Source: Agathobaculum butyriciproducens
Lineage (GTDB): Bacteria; Bacillota; Clostridia; Oscillospirales; Butyricicoccaceae
Assembly (NCBI GenBank): GCA_003096535.1
Contig: QEKJ01000021.1
Location: forward strand, 1 to 45,348
Length of the DNA: 45,348 nt
Direction of reading: 5' to 3'
The notes beneath the pieces are model-generated. The model searched no databases. It saw nothing but the letters and a program-made list of their open reading frames with translations, and was not told where the DNA came from. A program made the position numbers and the translations under genes. Positions 42,598-45,348 of the stretch are shown here, piece by piece (position 1 is the first letter of the stretch; every line of letters begins with the position of its first letter).

Positions 42598-43881
42598 TTA
42601 TGCGGCTGCGGTGGTGATAAGTACGCCTTCCTTGGCCCATTCGTACTGGTTATATGCAGTATACAGCGACAGATACGCGCTTTCCACATTCAGCTTTGCG
42701 GTCGTTACGGCATCCTGCGCCTGCTGATACGCCAGCTTAGAGATGATGCCCTTCCTGTACTTCACGGTCGCGGTTTTCAGGTCAAGCTCCGCCTGTGACT
42801 GTGCGGTTCGCTTGGCTGCCAGAGTCGTCCGGCAGTCCTTGACGGTCTTGTAGGTGCTGTCGAATGCAGCCACTACCGACTCCTTGGCCGCCGCCAGTGC
42901 GTCCTCAGCGGACTTGACCGCCTCGGCGGTACCGCTGATGTTCTTGTCGTACGAGTTGTACGCGCTGCGCACAGCATCCTGCTTCTGCCAGATGAGGAAG
43001 CTGTTCTTCTGCGCCTGCTCCAAATCCTTCTGATAGGACATCTTATCCAGATTGCCCTCGTACAGCGTCTCAAAGTCGGCCGGCATCACGATGGTGTTCG
43101 CGTCCAGACCGCACATCAACGCAACGCTCGAACCGAGGTTTTCGCGGGTGGTCTCCAGTGTGTCGATGGACTGCGCCAGCTTGTCGCGCTGATTCTGCAC
43201 CGTGTCAAGCTGCAGCTGCCCAATCATGCCGAGTTTTCTCTGAGTTTTCAGCACAGCCAGATTGCGGTCCAGCTGTTTCAGCGTTACCTGCAGGTTTTCC
43301 TTGGTGTAGCCCAGATTTTTAATGGTAATCAGCATGGTCTGTGCACCGAGCGCCAGCTGACCGGAGACATTTTTCGCCTGCTTGCGCAGCGTGTACGCCG
43401 CGTCATCCAGCTGGGACAGCATGGCCATTGCCTGCTGCATGCCGCTGACGGCATTCTGATTCAGGCTGATCTGGTAATCCTTTAATACCTGCAGCTGTGC
43501 TTCGTAGGTTTTGTACAGATCAGGCTGCTGTGTCTTGTTGATTTTCTTCATCGCATCTTCCATGCTGATGATAAGATCGGTGTAAATCTGACTTTCGCTC
43601 TGACCTGCCGAGCCTGTCGAGCCACTCGACGCATACGAGCTACTGTCCAGCGAAGCTGCCGTTTTATTCAGCATTTTCACCGTGTTATTGTCACTCTCCA
43701 CCGTACGCTTGACGCCCAGCAGACCCATTTTCTTGACGGTATACGCCGCCGGTTTGCTCTGCGCGGTGCTCGTCCCGGTCTGCGGCGCTGCCGGTTGTCC
43801 GGTGCTTACCGCGCCTGCAGGCCATACAAATCCGGCGCACAGCACCAGAGACAGCAGTGTGCGCTTCCAGTTTGCTTTCAT
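42598..43881 (-). CDS. TolC-like secreted coiled-coil protein 2
   Basis: The 427-aa paralogue of the neighbouring gene shares layout and C-terminus (NQYEWAKEGVLITTAAA). It has a signal peptide (about 1-24, ending PAGA), a Ser/Thr-rich stretch (about 75-95) and TolC-type repeats (KLGMIGQLQLDTVQNQR; KGIISKLAYQQAQDAV). ATG at 43881 follows GAAAGGAG. It starts 13 nt after the LacI regulator gene, so it belongs to the same transcript. Confidence 0.83.
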   Translation of the reverse strand: MKANWKRTLLSLVLCAGFVWPAGAVSTGQPAAPQTGTSTAQSKPAAYTVKKMGLLGVKRTVESDNNTVKMLNKTAASLDSSSYASSGSTGSAGQSESQIYTDLIISMEDAMKKINKTQQPDLYKTYEAQLQVLKDYQISLNQNAVSGMQQAMAMLSQLDDAAYTLRKQAKNVSGQLALGAQTMLITIKNLGYTKENLQVTLKQLDRNLAVLKTQRKLGMIGQLQLDTVQNQRDKLAQSIDTLETTRENLGSSVALMCGLDANTIVMPADFETLYEGNLDKMSYQKDLEQAQKNSFLIWQKQDAVRSAYNSYDKNISGTAEAVKSAEDALAAAKESVVAAFDSTYKTVKDCRTTLAAKRTAQSQAELDLKTATVKYRKGIISKLAYQQAQDAVTTAKLNVESAYLSLYTAYNQYEWAKEGVLITTAAA

Positions 43882-43894
43882 ATAGGCTCCTTTC

Positions 43895-44917
43895 TCACAA
43901 CAATTCCCTTGTGATAATGCTGGTGTGAATGTATTCGATGCTCTGCCGCGGCGATTCTCCGGTACGCAGTGTATGCGCCAGCACTTCGATCGCGCGCGTC
44001 GTCTGCGCCGAAAAATCCTGATCGACGATGAAATCCAGCCGTCCGTCCTCCAAATACTGGCGCGCATGCGGCGTCAGATCGTGACAGACAACGTGAATGC
44101 GCCGATTGGGCTTTGCGCGCTCGAGCGCGTCCATACAGCCGCGCACGGACTCGTTTGCCATATAAATACCGCGCAGACGCGGGTTCTGCCGCACCTGCTG
44201 CAGTACGCCGTCGTAGGTCAGCTCGTACTGCTCGACACTCTCGATGACGTTTACGTTTACGTTATCATCAAAAATCTCGTGCAGGCGGTCAAGGAAGCCG
44301 CGCACACGCAGTCCGTGCGCCGTGAATTCACGGTTGCCGGTAACGACGAGCACATCCTGTCCCTCAACGTACGGTGCAAGCAGTCCGGCGGCAATCCGGC
44401 CGGATTTGACCATGTTCTGTCCGATATGATACAGGCGGCGGCTCTGCCGCACATCCGAGTCGCAGGTAACGACCGGAATGCCGATTGCGACCAGCCGGTC
44501 GATTTCCTCACTCATCGCTACCGTGTCCGGCGCGGTGACAATGAGACCGTCAATGCCGCGCTCCTCCATGCGTCCGATGGCCTCGAAATACGCACGGTGC
44601 GAGCGGTTTTTCAGCTCCTCCACCAGCACATTTACATCATTTAATCCGCGGTTGTGTACAGCCACGCGAATGCCCTCGCGCATCCGGCGGATGAAAAACG
44701 CATCCCAGCTCGGCAGGATTACGCCGATGCGGAACGCGCCGTGTCCCGCACGGGCGGCCTGCCGCTGCGACGGCGTTTTGTAGCCGTATTCGCTGATTAT
44801 TTTCTGCACGCGCTCCCGCACTTCCGGCGCTACATTCGGTCGGCCGTTTACAACTCGGTCCACTGTTCCACGCGATACGCCGCACTGCTCTGCGATCCAC
44901 TGTGCAGTTACCTTCAT
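43895..44917 (-). CDS. LacI-family transcriptional regulator
   Basis: This 340-aa regulator has an N-terminal helix-turn-helix (TAQWIAEQCGVSRGTVDRVVNG, about 4-25) and a periplasmic-binding-protein-like effector domain (about 62-330; RIGVILPSWDAFF, DGLIVTAPD, GIPVVTCDSD). Such effector domains bind sugars, often of the ribose/inositol kind. It is first in the efflux operon and divergent from a Gfo/Idh/MocA gene, so it may control both units through TGCA-rich palindromes between them. AAAGGAG precedes ATG 44917. Confidence 0.94.
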   Translation of the reverse strand: MKVTAQWIAEQCGVSRGTVDRVVNGRPNVAPEVRERVQKIISEYGYKTPSQRQAARAGHGAFRIGVILPSWDAFFIRRMREGIRVAVHNRGLNDVNVLVEELKNRSHRAYFEAIGRMEERGIDGLIVTAPDTVAMSEEIDRLVAIGIPVVTCDSDVRQSRRLYHIGQNMVKSGRIAAGLLAPYVEGQDVLVVTGNREFTAHGLRVRGFLDRLHEIFDDNVNVNVIESVEQYELTYDGVLQQVRQNPRLRGIYMANESVRGCMDALERAKPNRRIHVVCHDLTPHARQYLEDGRLDFIVDQDFSAQTTRAIEVLAHTLRTGESPRQSIEYIHTSIITRELL

Positions 44918-44993
44918 AAGATATTCTCCTTTTCAGGCATCCATGTATCCTCTTTTATCCCTAAAAGACACATTTTTGCCACAATACGTTCAT

Positions 44994-45022
44994 ATTTTAT
45001 CATAGTGCAGTAAAGCGCACAA
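44994..45022 (-). promoter_or_regulatory. Promoter of the LacI/efflux operon
   Basis: On the minus strand TTGTGC (45022-45017), a 17-nt spacer and TAAAAT (44999-44994). Confidence 0.6.
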
Positions 45023-45050
45023 GCGTTTCACCGCATTTTAGACACCAACG

Positions 45051-45099
45051 TGCAATGTGTTGCATTTTCCTGTGCATTTTCTATTTTAGCACAATGCAC
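45051..45099. promoter_or_regulatory. Candidate operators of the LacI regulator
   Basis: The perfect palindrome TGCAATGTGTTGCA (45051-45064) is followed by GTGCAT (45072-45077) and ATGCAC (45094-45099) in inverted order. Another TTGCAC follows nearby. They lie upstream of both divergent promoters. Confidence 0.5.
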
Positions 45100-45195
45100 G
45101 GATATTTTGCACGATTTTTTTGCGCTCCGCTTTGCTATTTTTCACCAAACAGAAGCCCCAAAATTGGGCGGTGCGCTGAAAAATACGCTGCACCC

Positions 45196-45224
45196 TTGAA
45201 GCACACCCGCAAGTGGTTTATAAT
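45196..45224 (+). promoter_or_regulatory. Promoter of the dehydrogenase gene
   Basis: TTGAAG (45196-45201), a 17-nt spacer and consensus TATAAT (45219-45224), 33 nt before the start codon. Confidence 0.75.
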
Positions 45225-45256
45225 AGAATCACCTTATATAAAAGGAGAGAATTCCA

Positions 45257-45348
45257 ATGGGCATTTTGAAAATTGGCGTTGTAGGCTGCGGCCGAATCGG
45301 CAAGCTGCACATCAACAACCTGATCAACTCCGTACCGGGCGTTCAGGT
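45257..45348 (+). CDS. Gfo/Idh/MocA-family NAD(P)-dependent dehydrogenase, N-terminal part
   Basis: Only about 30 residues are in the window. They begin MGILKIGVVGCGRIGKLH, the Rossmann GxGxxG nucleotide-binding motif (GCGRIG) of this family, followed by INNLINSVPGVQ. inositol 2-dehydrogenase (IolG) starts very similarly and LacI-type regulators often control inositol genes, so IolG is a fair guess. AAAGGAG precedes ATG. Confidence 0.8.
   Translation, partial: MGILKIGVVGCGRIGKLHINNLINSVPGVQ

Overview
The window looks like a chromosomal segment of a low-to-middle-GC gut-type Clostridia (Oscillospirales, possibly Butyricicoccaceae-like). This rests on the 5' end of a 16S rRNA gene, tandem Gram-positive rRNA promoters with a boxA, strong AGGAGG ribosome sites, RNase Y, a RelQ-type alarmone synthetase, a SpoIIQ-like M23 protein, a CsaB-type pyruvyl transferase and an archaeal/clostridial-type AspRS. 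The taxonomic call is an inference; no search could be run.

Layout. 1-604: 16S rRNA 5' end (minus) with leader and two promoters. 657-4340: minus operon pgeF, orphan solute-binding lipoprotein, EamA transporter. 4402-6361: rny behind a long hairpin-rich leader. 6379-8822: two-component system. 8969-9858: NagD-type HAD phosphatase. 9898-10268: palindrome-rich spacer. 10370-13249: AspRS and a Wzx-like flippase. 13566-17058: a glycosyltransferase/CsaB fusion and a second glycosyltransferase, probably making a pyruvylated wall polymer. 17109-26079: purine operon purE-C-F-M-N-O-H-(membrane protein)-D with a leader peptide and attenuator, followed by an unknown 174-aa gene. 27051-29191: relQ-rmuC (minus). 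29389-30102: M23 protein. 30145-31140: a gene-poor region with a MITE-like repeat, a possible 33-aa microprotein and a roughly 600-bp nested inverted repeat. 31262-35071: degenerate response regulator, then yqeG / TIM-barrel / aroQ / M24 peptidase operon (minus). 35185-36636: GH18-like remnant protein and YbaK, convergent, with a MITE-like repeat wedged between their stop codons. 36961-44917: minus operon with a LacI-type regulator, two TolC-like secreted proteins, an RND adaptor and an RND pump. 45257-end: start of a divergent Gfo/Idh/MocA dehydrogenase.

The purine genes cover several steps from PRPP to IMP. The usual bifunctional PurH is replaced by a stand-alone AICAR transformylase plus a PurO-type IMP cyclohydrolase, and a small membrane protein is translationally locked between purH and purD.

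The most unusual material is non-coding. (1) A giant nested inverted repeat with helices of 15, 11, 10 and 10 bp and paired side hairpins lies at about 30508-31128 and ends in a plus-strand terminator. (2) A three-copy MITE-like family carries roughly 20-bp terminal inverted repeats and a movable internal module. (3) Two more dispersed hairpin families sit in operon spacers. (4) A hairpin with an identical 13-nt loop but different stems occurs twice around the pur operon. (5) A densely structured 334-nt spacer between purE and purC contains a palindrome built on the PurBox core CCGAAC.
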